Assembly: GCF_001424185.1 (NCBI RefSeq)
Contig: NZ_LMOM01000012.1
Coordinates: 1-64,000, forward strand
Length of the DNA: 64,000 bases
Direction: 5' to 3'
DNA from: Deinococcus sp. Leaf326
GTDB taxonomy: Bacteria; Deinococcota; Deinococci; Deinococcales; Deinococcaceae
Position numbers and translations under genes: made by a program. Of the stretch, positions 34,685-54,999 are shown piece after piece; positions within the stretch are counted from its first letter, which is position 1, and every line of letters begins with the position of its first letter. The notes under the pieces were generated by a model. It saw only the letters and a list, made by a program, of their open reading frames with translations, had not been told where the DNA came from and searched no databases.

Positions 34685-36040
<1,356 letters not shown>

Positions 36041-36076
36041 GGGATCTCCAAAATCAGAGGGGGCGAGGCTTGCCGC

Positions 36077-36436
36077 TCAGCCGAAAAACGACTCGACTTC
36101 CAGAACGAAGCCGCCCGGCGTATCGAAATAGAACGTCAGTCGCCCGTTGTTCTCGTGCGGCTCGGGAATGCTGAAGCCCGCGTCCGTGAGCTGCTTATGC
36201 ATGTCGCGCACTTGCTGGGGCGTGTCCTGCATGAACCCGATGTGAAACACCTTGGGGTACGAGACGTCCTTGACCTTGAACACCGAGATCAGCGAGCCCG
36301 CGTCGTCGCGCAGAAAGGCCATGCGGTCGTTCATGGGCATGCCGTCGCCCGCCGGTTTGAGGCCGAAGTGGTCCTGAAACAGGGCCACGCTGGCCGGCAC
36401 ATCGGTCACGCCGAGGTTGATGTGATTGAGCTTCAT
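36077..36436 (-). CDS. VOC (glyoxalase/bleomycin-resistance) family protein inside the suf operon
   Basis: A 119-aa single vicinal-oxygen-chelate domain pair: MKLNHINLGVTDVPASVALFQDHFGLKPAG, then KVFHIGFMQDTPQQVRDMHKQLTDAGF and LTFYFDTPGGFVLEVESFFG. Likely metal ligands are H5, the His of FHIGF and the Glu of LEVES. Function is unknown; VOC proteins range from glyoxalases to antibiotic binders. It has its own AGGAG Shine-Dalgarno and lies 36 nt before sufD and 77 nt after sufB, so it is co-transcribed with the Fe-S genes. Confidence 0.88.
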   Translation of the reverse strand: MKLNHINLGVTDVPASVALFQDHFGLKPAGDGMPMNDRMAFLRDDAGSLISVFKVKDVSYPKVFHIGFMQDTPQQVRDMHKQLTDAGFSIPEPHENNGRLTFYFDTPGGFVLEVESFFG

Positions 36437-36513
36437 GTGGACTCCTGTGCGGGCTGGGGGCAGAGCTCACCCCCACGCCCGCCGGCCGGGGCCGGGACGT
36501 GGGGGCAGAGGAC

Positions 36514-37920
<1,407 letters not shown>

Positions 37921-37965
37921 GTGACGCTCCTTGATCTCAGGGACAGGGAAGGGGGCGCGCGGCGC

Positions 37966-38730
<765 letters not shown>

Positions 38731-38788
38731 GTGGTCTCCTTCAGGAATTGCCCGTCGCAGTGTGGCCGCTGGGGGCTGGGGCTGCTGT

Positions 38789-38803
38789 TAGGAATAATTC
38801 CTA
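38789..38803. promoter_or_regulatory. 7-1-7 palindrome downstream of the suf promoter
   Basis: TAGGAAT-A-ATTCCTA is a perfect 15-bp palindrome. It starts about 5 nt after the predicted transcription start of sufC. The 7-1-7 geometry is that of Fur/PerR/Zur boxes (TGATAAT-N-ATTATCA), so an iron- or peroxide-responsive repressor is the leading guess. Confidence 0.55.
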
Positions 38804-38814
38804 GTTACCGGTCT

Positions 38815-38843
38815 ATTTTACCCGTCTTTCGCTCTAAAGTCGA
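38815..38843 (-). promoter_or_regulatory. Promoter of the suf operon
   Basis: On the minus strand TCGACT (38838-38843), 17-bp spacer, TAAAAT (38815-38820). The leader of about 80 nt has a Shine-Dalgarno for sufC. Confidence 0.65.
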
Positions 38844-38941
38844 GTCGGACGCTGCGGTATGCCAACCCGTCGGGCAGCAGATGAGCGGCCCCCAGCGGGT
38901 TTTCACGCTTGCCACCCGGATGTGTGCTACCCGTAGGTTTG

Positions 38942-39628
38942 ATGAATCTTCTCGATCTCGCCCGCGCCGCCGGACCCCTGCTCTGGGTCCTGCTGCTGCT
39001 GTCCATCTACGTGGTCTACCTGACGGTGATGCGGGTTCTGGCCCTGAACCGTCTGGGCCAGGACGCCGGCACCCTGATCGAGCGGGCCCGCGCCCTCACG
39101 GCCGAAAGCGGCCCGGTCTCGGCCCTGCGGGAAGTGGACCACGTCGCCCATCCCAGTCCCGCCGCCGCCGTGCTGCGCGCCGGACTGGGGCGCGCCGACC
39201 GGGGCGAGGCCGCCTCACAGGCCGCCATGAACGCGGCCGTGCTCGACGGCGACGCCCGCGCCTATGCCGGACTCTCGGCGCTGGGCACCGCTGCCCAGAT
39301 CGCGCCGCTGCTGGGCCTGCTGGGCACCGTGATCGGCATGGTGCGTTCGTTCCTGGTATTCAGCAGTACCTCGGCGCCCACGCCCGCACAACTGGCGACC
39401 GGCATCAGCGAGGCGCTCATCAATACGGCCGGGGGACTGATCGTGGCGATCATCGCCTACGTTGCCCGCAACGCTCTGCGCGCCAAGGCTGACCGCGTGA
39501 TGGCGCAGGCCGAGCGCGTGCGCGAGGAACTGCCCGCGTGGCTCTCGGGCCGCCCGGCTGCCGCAGTCGCCGCGCGCCCCGCCCCCATGCCGGAAGTCGC
39601 GCTGACCTTCGAGCCGGTGAAGGTCTAA
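38942..39628 (+). CDS. MotA/TolQ/ExbB proton channel family protein
   Basis: A 228-aa inner-membrane protein of the ExbB/TolQ family that uses proton flow to energise a partner across the envelope. Three helices are readable: residues 9-30 (GPLLWVLLLLSIYVVYLTVM), about 115-140 (AQIAPLLGLLGTVIGMVRSFLVF, the family signature) and about 158-178 (GGLIVAIIAYVARNAL). ATG 38942 is taken because it starts the first helix correctly; an upstream ATG adds 11 residues. The exbD-like gene follows after 1 nt. The partner is presumably the TonB-like protein at 40093-42261. Confidence 0.92.
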   Translation: MNLLDLARAAGPLLWVLLLLSIYVVYLTVMRVLALNRLGQDAGTLIERARALTAESGPVSALREVDHVAHPSPAAAVLRAGLGRADRGEAASQAAMNAAVLDGDARAYAGLSALGTAAQIAPLLGLLGTVIGMVRSFLVFSSTSAPTPAQLATGISEALINTAGGLIVAIIAYVARNALRAKADRVMAQAERVREELPAWLSGRPAAAVAARPAPMPEVALTFEPVKV

Positions 39629-39629
39629 G

Positions 39630-40046
39630 GTGGCCCCCCTGCGCCGGCGGATGCGCGACGAGGGCGCGGCCGTGACCTTCGACTTCGCGCCCATGGTGGA
39701 CATTGTGCTGCTGCTGCTCATCTTCTTTTTCCTGACGAGCAGCCTGGGGGCGCGCCAGAACGCCCTGCCGCTGGACCTGCCGCGCGCGAGCACGACCGTG
39801 CAGGAGACGCCTGCCCTGCCCATCGTCAGCGTGGACCGCTCGGGCAAGCTGTACCTGAACGGCAAGGAAACCACCCTGACCAAGCTGGGCGCGCAGCTGA
39901 GGCCCCTGGCGAGCGCCTCGGGCGGCGTGGTGGGCCTACGCGCCGACGAGCGCGGCAACTACGGCACCGTGGTCAAGGTCATGGACGTGATCAAGCAGGC
40001 CGGGGGCGAGCGCCTGGCCCTGGGCACCCGCACGGGCGGCCAGTGA
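39630..40046 (+). CDS. ExbD/TolR family protein
   Basis: A 138-aa single-span protein that pairs with the ExbB-like channel. The transmembrane helix FAPMVDIVLLLLIFFFLTSSLG (residues 20-41) contains the essential Asp (MVD) of the proton path. The periplasmic part (LPIVSVDRSGKLYLNGKETTLTKLGAQL and GLRADERGNYGTVVKVMDVIKQAGGERLALGT) is typical ExbD/TolR. The GTG start 1 nt after the exbB-like stop indicates translational coupling. Confidence 0.93.
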   Translation: MAPLRRRMRDEGAAVTFDFAPMVDIVLLLLIFFFLTSSLGARQNALPLDLPRASTTVQETPALPIVSVDRSGKLYLNGKETTLTKLGAQLRPLASASGGVVGLRADERGNYGTVVKVMDVIKQAGGERLALGTRTGGQ

Positions 40047-40092
40047 ACATGCTCCGCCGCCCAGCGGTCCAGCCAGCGATACGGAGACCTTC

Positions 40093-42261
40093 ATGACGAC
40101 CCTGCCCACGCACCGCAAACCCCCGCCGGGCCGCGGTCCTGGCCCGGACGGCCGCCCACGTGACCGCGCCGTGGCCGCCGCCGCAACGGTGCTATTGCAC
40201 GCCGCGTTGCTGGGCGGGCTGCTGCTCATGCGCCCCGACGAGCGTGCTCCCCGGATGACCACCGCCCAGGACCTGAGCCGCGCGCCGCTGGAAGTGGTGA
40301 CGCTGGCCCCGGCTACGCCGACCTCCCCCCTGACGCCCCCCGTTCAGACCCGGACTGCCCAGGCGCAGCGGGAGCAGGCGCAGCGCGAAACCCAGCGCCA
40401 GGCGGCCCAGCAGGCCGCGCAGAGGCAGGCGCAGCAGCAGGCCCGTCCGGCCGCTACGCCCGCCCCGCCTCAGCCGACGCCGCCCGCCGCCCAGCCCCAG
40501 CAGTCCCGGCCCGTCCAGACGGCGCCTGCGCGGCAGGCTCCAGCGCGTCAGACTCCGGCGCAGGCCGCCGCGTCCTCTCCGGCCGCCGCCCCCACGCCGG
40601 CGCAGGCCCCGGCCGAGACCCCCACCGATGCTCAGACTCCGGCGGCCAGCCCTGCCCCGGCCGCGCAGCCGGCCACCACGGCGCCCACGGCGGGGGCCGC
40701 CCCCATTACCGAGTTGCCGCAGGTGAGCGGAGCGCGCCCCCTGCCGGTGCCGCAGGCGATTCCCAGTGCGGCCAGTGGCGCGCGCGTGACAGTGCCCGAC
40801 ACGAGCGCGGCGCTGCCCAGCCCCACTGAAGCGACGCCCACTGCGGCCCGCCCAGCCGAGGAAACGCCAGTGGCCCAGGCGCCCGCCGAGACCCCGGCTG
40901 AGGCGGCCCGTCCCGCCGACCCCGTGGCCGAACCGGTGGCGCAGACGCCCGCCGCCCAGAGCGACGCGCGCGCCGAGGCCGCAGCCCCAGCGGCCGAGCC
41001 AGAGGCCGTCACCACTCTGCCCCGGCGCGAAGACGCCGCGCCCAGCAGCGCCCCTGAGTCGGCCGCCCCGGCGCGCGGCGCGGCGACGGCGACCGAGGCC
41101 CCGACCACCGCCCGCAGCGAAGCGGCCCGCGCAAGCACGACCCAGGACACCGGCCCGGTGGTCGCGCGCATTCCGGCGCGGCCGCAGTCGGGCGGCGCGC
41201 CCCAGGCGGCGGCCCCGGCTGCCACGGTGGCCGAGCGCGGCGCGGTGCCCGTGACTGCCCCCGCCGAGGCGGGCCGCGCGGGCACGGCGAGTTCCGTGCC
41301 GGCGGCCGAGGCGACCCCCGAGCGGGCCACCGGTACGGCGCGCGGCAGCGACCCCGCGCCCACCCAGGCGAGCGCCGCCCCGGCCCGCACAACCAGCGCG
41401 GCCTCTTCCGCGCCCGAGGCGACCGCCACGCCGGCCACCCGCGCGCCGGGAGGTCCGGGCGGCAGCGCCGCGCCCGCCGCCGAAACGGCCCGCCCGGCCC
41501 AGACGCCCGGCACGGCGGCCGGCAGCGGTTCCGGGACGGCGTCCGCCGTGCCCCGCAGCGGTGAGGGCGCCCAGACCACACCCGGTGCCCAGGCCGAGGC
41601 CCCGACACGCGGCACGCCCGGTAGCGCAGGCACCTCGGCCGGGGCGCCTGCGGGCGATACCGCCGCACGCCCGGCGGCCGGGGGAGGGGGCGCGAGTTCC
41701 GCAGCCGCCGAGACCGGCACTCCCGCCGGGGGGCGGGGGGCGGGGGGCAACGCCCCGGCCGGCCAGAGCGGTGAGGGCGCGGCCCCCGCGGCCGGACGCC
41801 CCGGCGGCAGCAACGGCGGCGGCGCCACCGGCGCGGGAGGAGACGGCGGCGCCGGCGGCGCGGTAGCCCGTGTGGGCGGTGGCGGCGGTGCGGCGGCCGG
41901 CAACGAGGACCGCCCGCTGAACTGCACGGTCGTGGTGGACGTGCGCGGCCTGGGCAACTTCCAGCGCGACATGACCAGTTTCGTGTACGCCGAGGGCGGC
42001 GCGCAGCTCTGGCCCGACGCCGCACTCGTGCAGGGCGTGAGCAGCCAGCTCGTGCAGGAGGGCAACCTGCACACCTACATCACGGCCGAGGGGCAGGCGG
42101 CGGGGTTCAGCAACGTCACCCGCGTCAAGGCCAGCAAGATCCGGCCCAGCAAGTTCGCCCCCAACTCGTCGGTCTACACCGACGTCGAGCTCTCGGGCGC
42201 CGCCGCGCAGCAGTTCCGCTCGGCCGGCAAGGCCTGCCGGGTGGTGTACCTCAAATCGTGA
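40093..42261 (+). CDS. Giant TonB-like protein with Ala/Pro/Gly-rich linker and unusual C-terminal domain
   Basis: A 722-aa protein. Residues 1-25 are cytoplasmic and Arg/Pro-rich, and 26-46 (AVAAAATVLLHAALLGGLLLM) form a single membrane anchor, as in TonB. About 560 residues of Ala/Pro/Thr/Gln/Glu, becoming Gly-rich at the end, follow; they look disordered and extended. The last 115 residues are a compact domain (LNCTVVVDVRGLGNFQRDMTSFVYAEGG, ending GKACRVVYLKS) with a possible disulfide. It lacks the TonB C-terminal YP motif and instead recalls an RGLG-type periplasmic domain of uncharacterised proteins (tentative memory). The Shine-Dalgarno is CGGAGA. Its place after exbB/exbD suggests it transmits energy across the envelope. 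Confidence 0.8.
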   Translation: MTTLPTHRKPPPGRGPGPDGRPRDRAVAAAATVLLHAALLGGLLLMRPDERAPRMTTAQDLSRAPLEVVTLAPATPTSPLTPPVQTRTAQAQREQAQRETQRQAAQQAAQRQAQQQARPAATPAPPQPTPPAAQPQQSRPVQTAPARQAPARQTPAQAAASSPAAAPTPAQAPAETPTDAQTPAASPAPAAQPATTAPTAGAAPITELPQVSGARPLPVPQAIPSAASGARVTVPDTSAALPSPTEATPTAARPAEETPVAQAPAETPAEAARPADPVAEPVAQTPAAQSDARAEAAAPAAEPEAVTTLPRREDAAPSSAPESAAPARGAATATEAPTTARSEAARASTTQDTGPVVARIPARPQSGGAPQAAAPAATVAERGAVPVTAPAEAGRAGTASSVPAAEATPERATGTARGSDPAPTQASAAPARTTSAASSAPEATATPATRAPGGPGGSAAPAAETARPAQTPGTAAGSGSGTASAVPRSGEGAQTTPGAQAEAPTRGTPGSAGTSAGAPAGDTAARPAAGGGGASSAAAETGTPAGGRGAGGNAPAGQSGEGAAPAAGRPGGSNGGGATGAGGDGGAGGAVARVGGGGGAAAGNEDRPLNCTVVVDVRGLGNFQRDMTSFVYAEGGAQLWPDAALVQGVSSQLVQEGNLHTYITAEGQAAGFSNVTRVKASKIRPSKFAPNSSVYTDVELSGAAAQQFRSAGKACRVVYLKS

Positions 42262-42360
42262 ACGCGGCGGCCGAATCCTGAGTGCCGGCCCGGTCGGCAG
42301 GTCAGGTTCGCGTCACCCGCGCCTTTTTCAATGAACAGCGTTTCTCCGGAGGACCACCCT

Positions 42361-43053
42361 ATGCGCAAACTACTTCTTCTGTCTCTGACTGCCGCGCTCT
42401 CGGCCCCCGCCCTGGCCTGGGTGCCCAAACTCGAGGACACGACCGCCAAGAACGTCATCGACGGCACCTACGGCCGCCGCGACCCTGTGACCACCTACCA
42501 GACCCTGGACCTGAGCGTCAAGGACGGCAAGTTCGCGGCGGGCGACGGCGTCATCCGGGCCTTCGACGGCGGCGACGCCTGCGTGGCCGACTGGTTGGCC
42601 GCCCCGACCGACTACGGCAAGGGCAGCCGCCTGGGCAGCGTGACCCTGAGCGGGCAGGCCGATCAGCTCTACTTTCAGGCCGTGGACGCCCGTGACAGCT
42701 TCAAGAACCTCTCGGTCAAGGATGCGCTGGGGGCCGACTACGCCGGCAAGCGTCTGGCCGACGGCGAACTGCGCGTGGACATCGCCGTGCGCGGCCTGCC
42801 CAGCGAGAAGGCCCGCGACGCCTACCTCGTGCGCCTGATGGCGCCGGGCGGCAAGATGATCGCCCCGGCGCGCCGCAGCTACGTGAGCGACTTCAAGCAG
42901 GACGGCGCCACCTGGAGCGGCACGCTGGTGTACTACTTCAAGCCGCTCGAGGCCGGGGTGGGCGCAAGCGACAAGGTCGAGATGCTCGTGCGCACCGAGG
43001 CCGACACGAGCTGCGCCTACAGCGTCGCGCTGAACCTGGCCAGCTTCAACTGA
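42361..43053 (+). CDS. Secreted hypothetical protein
   Basis: A 230-aa exported protein with a signal peptide (MRKLLLLSLTAALSAPALAW). The mature part is beta-rich with conserved-looking tracts DPVTTYQTLDLSVKDGKF, SVTLSGQADQLYFQAVDA, LRVDIAVRGLPSEKARDAYLVRLMAPGGKM and TLVYYFKPLEAG, and two cysteines (DACVADW, TSCAYSV) that may pair. I know no family. CCGGAGG precedes ATG 42361. It follows the TonB-like gene by 99 nt and could be its periplasmic partner. Confidence 0.78.
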   Translation: MRKLLLLSLTAALSAPALAWVPKLEDTTAKNVIDGTYGRRDPVTTYQTLDLSVKDGKFAAGDGVIRAFDGGDACVADWLAAPTDYGKGSRLGSVTLSGQADQLYFQAVDARDSFKNLSVKDALGADYAGKRLADGELRVDIAVRGLPSEKARDAYLVRLMAPGGKMIAPARRSYVSDFKQDGATWSGTLVYYFKPLEAGVGASDKVEMLVRTEADTSCAYSVALNLASFN

Positions 43054-43095
43054 CCCTTGGGAGCTGGAGCTCCCCCGCTCCGGCCCCAGGGTTTT
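43053..43095 (+). terminator. Terminator after the secreted hypothetical gene
   Basis: ACCCTTGGG (43053-43061) pairs with CCCCAGGGT (43084-43092) with one mismatch, enclosing a GGGAGCT/AGCTCCC hairpin, then TTTTG. It probably separates the ExbBD block from the RND block. Confidence 0.65.
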
Positions 43096-43122
43096 GTAAC
43101 GCCGCGCCCATTCGACAATTCT
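43094..43122 (+). promoter_or_regulatory. Possible promoter of the RND pump operon
   Basis: TTGTAA, 17 bp, AATTCT, ending 19 nt before the ATG at 43141. A weak match. Confidence 0.35.
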
Positions 43123-43140
43123 TCGTAGAGCTGCGGTGAG

Positions 43141-44807
43141 ATGGGGGCTATGAGTCAGGCTTCTCCCCCACATCCCCCGCAGGAAGGCCCGCCTACCAAC
43201 CGCAGCAAGGCGGCGGACCAGCACGCAGCAGGCCAGTCGCCCCACCGGCGCGGCCTGCTGCGCTTCGTGCTGGTCCCGCTGCTGCTGGCCGGAGTCGGAT
43301 TCGTCGGCTACCGGCTGGGGCAAGACGATTCGGGTTCGTCGGCCACCGCCGGCGGGTTCGGCGCGGGCCAGAGCGGCGCCGGCCAAGGCGGTGCAGGGCC
43401 GGCTGCCGGAGGTCAGGGCGCGGCTGGTCAGGGCGGCGCGAGTCGGCAGGGCAGTGGCGAGACCACCAGGGCTGCCGGGCAGGCCGGAGCAGGCCAGGGG
43501 ACCCGGGGGTCGGGCGGCCAGGGGCAGACGGCGCAGGGCCAGGCCGGAACGCGAACAGGCGCGGGCGCGGGCCAGACCGGCGCGCAGTCGGGAGCAGGCG
43601 GCCGCGCCGGCACCGGGCAGGGGGCAGGCACACGGATCGGGGGCGGCATCGTAACCCCGGTGCAGGCCGCTGCCGCCGAGACCGGCACCCTGCGCGCCCA
43701 GCGCCGACTGAGTGGTACGGTCGCCGCCGCCCAGTCGGCCACCGTCACCACGCGGACTGCCGGGACCGTGACCGAGCTGCTGGCCGCGGTGGGCTCGTCC
43801 CTGGGGGCCGGCGATACGGCGCTGCGCCTGAGCAACCCCGACCTCCAGAGCAGCGTACAGAGCGCCCAGAACGCGCTGGACAGTGCCCAGGTCTCGCTGC
43901 GCAGCCAGGCCAGCCAGACCGCAGCCGGCCGCGCCTCGCTGCAACAGGCGGTGACGGCCGCGCAGACCTCGCTCGACAATGCCCAGCGCAGCCTCAGCTC
44001 GCTGCAGCGGCTCTACGACGTCGGGGCCGTGGCCCGCACCGAGGTGGACGCCCAGAACGTGCAGGTACAGAACGCCCGCAGCAGCCTGATCGCGGCGCAG
44101 TCGAACCTCGCCGAGAATGCCCGCAGCGGCGCCGAGGGCCAGGAGACGGCGCGCCTGGCCGTGCAGCGCGCCCAGATCACCCTGAACCAGGCGCAGGCGG
44201 CGGCCGCCGCTGCGCGCGTCACGGTGCCCTTCGCTGGGCAGGTCACGGCCCTGAACGTGAGTCCGGGCCAGTACGTCTCGGCCAACACGGAGGTGCTCAC
44301 CCTGGTGAGCCGTGACCAGCAGGTGCGCGTGAACGTGCCCCCGACCGAGGCGGCGTCGCTGCCGGTGGGCACCGCCCTGAATTTCGTCTCCGGGCAGCAG
44401 ACCTATCCGGTCAAGGTCTCGCAGAACGGAGGCTCGGCGGGCACCGGCAGCGTGCCGGTCGTCGCGCGCTTCACCGGCGAGTCGCGTCCGTCGGCGGGCA
44501 CGGTGGGCACGGTCGTCTACGACGCCAAGGTCGCGACTGGGGTGCTCGTGCCCAGCACGGCCCTCCAGGCCGACAGCGACAAGACCTACCTCTTCACGGT
44601 CGAGAACGGGCGCGCCGCTCAACACACCGTCACCGTGCTGGGGCAGGCGGGCACGCAGTCGGCCGTGAGCGGCGTCTCCTCGGGCACGCAGGTCATCTCG
44701 CAGCCCCCGACCGGTCTGCTCGACGGCGGCGCGGTGCGCACGGCCGGCACCGGGGCGTCCCGGAGCGGTGAGGGCAGCCCGCCCGCCGGTGGTCCCGGAG
44801 GTGCGCC

Positions 44808-44811
<4 letters not shown>
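43141..44811 (+). CDS. RND efflux periplasmic adaptor (membrane fusion protein)
   Basis: A 556-aa HlyD/AcrA-like adaptor, longer than the usual 370-420. A cytoplasmic Pro-rich start and a membrane anchor (residues 39-56, [18 protein letters not shown]) are followed by about 110 residues of Gly/Gln/Ala/Arg repeats ([14 protein letters not shown]). The adaptor core then comes: [27 protein letters not shown] lipoyl half, a long coiled-coil hairpin (about 225-350), [21 protein letters not shown] second lipoyl half and a beta-barrel. An alternative start is ATG 43150. It couples to the RND gene through a GTGA overlap. Confidence 0.9.
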
Positions 44812-48194
<3,383 letters not shown>

Positions 48195-48222
48195 CCGCGA
48201 GAGGGAAAGACGAACCAGGAGG

Positions 48223-48252
48223 GGGCCGCGCACTGCAGGGCGGGCGCGGCCC
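48223..48252 (+). terminator. Hairpin after the RND gene
   Basis: GGGCCGCGC (48223-48231) pairs with GCGCGGCCC (48244-48252), with further imperfect pairing outside. There is no T tract. Confidence 0.5.
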
Positions 48253-48267
48253 TCCCTGCTGACCGGG

Positions 48268-48273
48268 TAGAAT
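48268..48273 (+). promoter_or_regulatory. -10 box of coaX
   Basis: TAGAAT, 7 nt before the GTG at 48281. Confidence 0.6.
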
Positions 48274-48280
48274 CGGGGGC

Positions 48281-49066
48281 GTGCCCGCTTTTCCCCTCCT
48301 GGCCGTGGATGTCGGCAACACCAGCACCGTGCTGGGCCTCGCGGACGCCTCGCATACCCTGACGCACACCTGGCGCGTGCGCACCGGCCGCGAGATGCTG
48401 CCCGACGACCTGGCCCTGCAACTGCGCGGCCTGCTCGACCTCGCGGGCGCCGGGGCTCCCCGCGCCGCCGTCCTGAGCAGCGTGGCGCCGCCGGTCGGAC
48501 AGAACTACGCCCTCGCGCTCAAGCGGCACTTCGCCGTAGACGCCTTCGAGGTCAGCGCCGAGAACCTGCCCGACGTGCGGGTGGAACTCGACCAGCCCGG
48601 CGCGGTGGGGGCGGACCGCCTGTGCAACCTGTTCGGCGCCGAGAAGTACCTCGCCCAGAGCGAGTACGCGGTCGTCGTGGACTTCGGCACCTCGACCAAC
48701 TTCGACGTGATCGGGCGCGGGCGGCGCTTCATCGGCGGCGTGCTGGCGACCGGCGCGCAGGTGAGTGCCGACGCCCTGTTCGCCCGCGCCGCCAAGCTGC
48801 CGCGCATCACCCTGGAGGCCCCGGCCAGCGCCATCGGCAAGAATACCGTCCACGCGCTGCAGTCGGGGCTGGTCTACGGCTACGCCGAGATGGTGGATGG
48901 CCTACTGCGCCGCATCCGTGCCGAGCTGCCGGGGCCGGCGGTGGCTATTGCCACCGGGGGCTTTTCGCGCACCGTCGAGGGCATCTGCCGCGAGATCGAC
49001 CACTACGATGAGACCCTGACCCTGCGCGGCCTTGTCGAGTTGTGGGCCAGCCGCCCAGGCAGCTGA
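48281..49066 (+). CDS. coaX: Type III pantothenate kinase
   Basis: A 261-aa ASKHA-fold kinase, the first step of coenzyme A synthesis. The phosphate-1 motif LLAVDVGNTSTVLGL at the N-terminus, VGADRLCNLFGAEKYL, the phosphate-2 motif VVVDFGTSTNFDVI, IGGVLATGAQVSADALF and VAIATGGFSRTV are all diagnostic of CoaX. Leaderless GTG start. It is a single gene after the RND operon terminator. Confidence 0.96.
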   Translation: MPAFPLLAVDVGNTSTVLGLADASHTLTHTWRVRTGREMLPDDLALQLRGLLDLAGAGAPRAAVLSSVAPPVGQNYALALKRHFAVDAFEVSAENLPDVRVELDQPGAVGADRLCNLFGAEKYLAQSEYAVVVDFGTSTNFDVIGRGRRFIGGVLATGAQVSADALFARAAKLPRITLEAPASAIGKNTVHALQSGLVYGYAEMVDGLLRRIRAELPGPAVAIATGGFSRTVEGICREIDHYDETLTLRGLVELWASRPGS

Positions 49067-49108
49067 CCGGAACGGGGGAGCGCTGCACCCCGGCCGGAGG
49101 GGGGCCGG

Positions 49109-50149
49109 TCAGAACCGGTCGATGACCGTGACCCCGCGCCCGCCGAAACGGTCCATGTTCACCAGCACGTCCAGACCTTCTTCGAGGGTCACGCGCTGGC
49201 CCAGCAGTTGTTCGGGGCGCAGCGCTCCCCGGGCGATCATGGCGAGCATCTCTGGGTAGGCGTGGGCGGCCATGCCGTGGCTGCCGTAGATTTCCAGCTC
49301 ACGGGCGATAACCCGGTCCATCGGCACGGCGGGCCGGCTCTGGTCGCCCAGCAGCAGGCCCACCTGCACGTGGCGGCCCCGCGTGCGCAGGCACAGGACC
49401 GAGTTGGCGCAGGTGTCGGGGTGGCCCAACGCGTCTAGCGAGACGTGAGCGCCCCCACCGGTCAGCCCGCGCACCGCGCCGGGCACGTCGGGCACTTCAA
49501 GGCTGTTCAGGGTCAGGTCGGCGCCCAGGTCGGCCGCCAGCCGCAGCTGCGCCTCGCCGATGTCCACCGCGATCACCTGCGCGCCCAGCGCCTTGGCGAT
49601 CAGGATGGCCGACAGCCCCACGCCCCCGCAGCCGTGGACGGCCACCCATTCGCCGCCCCGCACGCGGCCCTGATGGACCACCGCCCGGAAGGAGGTGGCG
49701 AAGCGGCAGCCCAGGCTGGCGGCCGTCCCGAAATCCAGCTCGTCCGGCAGCGCCACGAGGTTCTGGTCGGCCTGGTGCAGCGCGACGTACTGCGCGAACG
49801 AGCCCCAGTGCGTGAACCCCGGCTGGAACTGGCGCTCGCACACCTGCTGGTGGCCCGCCTGGCACTCGGCGCAGCGCCCGCAGCCCGACACGAAGGGCAC
49901 GGTCACGCGGTCGCCCACGCGCCAGTTGCGGATGCCCGCTCCCAGCGCCACCACGGTCCCGGCCAGTTCGTGTCCCGGCACGTGCGGCAACCGGATGTCG
50001 GGGTCGTGGCCCATCCAGCCGTGCCAGTCGCTGCGGCACACTCCCGTCGCGGCGACCTCCACGACCACCCCGCCTTCGGGGGGGGCGGGGTCGGGGACGG
50101 TGGTCACTTCGGGGCGGACGCCGAAGGTGTGGTACAGGGCGGCTTTCAT
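49109..50149 (-). CDS. Zinc-dependent alcohol dehydrogenase family protein
   Basis: A 346-aa medium-chain dehydrogenase. The catalytic zinc ligands are in [14 protein letters not shown] and [10 protein letters not shown], and the structural zinc is held by four cysteines in [17 protein letters not shown]. The Rossmann [25 protein letters not shown] follows. The text resembles bacterial zinc-dependent alcohol/threonine-type dehydrogenases; the substrate is unknown. It lies 38 nt downstream of treY on the same strand and may be read through from it, though GAGACT 7 nt before the ATG hints at a weak own start. Confidence 0.9.
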   Translation of the reverse strand: MKAALYHTFGVRPEVTTVPDPAPPEGGVVVEVAATGVCRSDWHGWMGHDPDIRLPHVPGHELAGTVVALGAGIRNWRVGDRVTVPFVSGCGRCAECQAGHQQVCERQFQPGFTHWGSFAQYVALHQADQNLVALPDELDFGTAASLGCRFATSFRAVVHQGRVRGGEWVAVHGCGGVGLSAILIAKALGAQVIAVDIGEAQLRLAADLGADLTLNSLEVPDVPGAVRGLTGGGAHVSLDALGHPDTCANSVLCLRTRGRHVQVGLLLGDQSRPAVPMDRVIARELEIYGSHGMAAHAYPEMLAMIARGALRPEQLLGQRVTLEEGLDVLVNMDRFGGRGVTVIDRF

Positions 50150-50187
50150 GCCCGGCAGTCTCTCACCGGGCGGGCCGCCCCCGCCGC

Positions 50188-54944
<4,757 letters not shown>

Positions 54945-54993
54945 GTGCTGCTCCTTTGGCGCCGCGGCCTGCGGGCCCGGCAATCAACCGCCG

Positions 54994-54999
54994 AGCCTA
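54994..54999 (-). promoter_or_regulatory. Possible -10 box of treZ-treY
   Basis: TAGGCT on the minus strand, 49 nt before the treZ start. Confidence 0.4.

Noticed and set aside
40192..42072. 626- and 480-codon minus-strand frames
   Set aside because: Produced by the repetitive Ala/Pro/Gly codons of the TonB-like gene; Gly/Arg/Ala low complexity without start signals.
42370..44625. 751-codon minus-strand frame
   Set aside because: Shadow of the secreted protein and adaptor genes, crossing a terminator.
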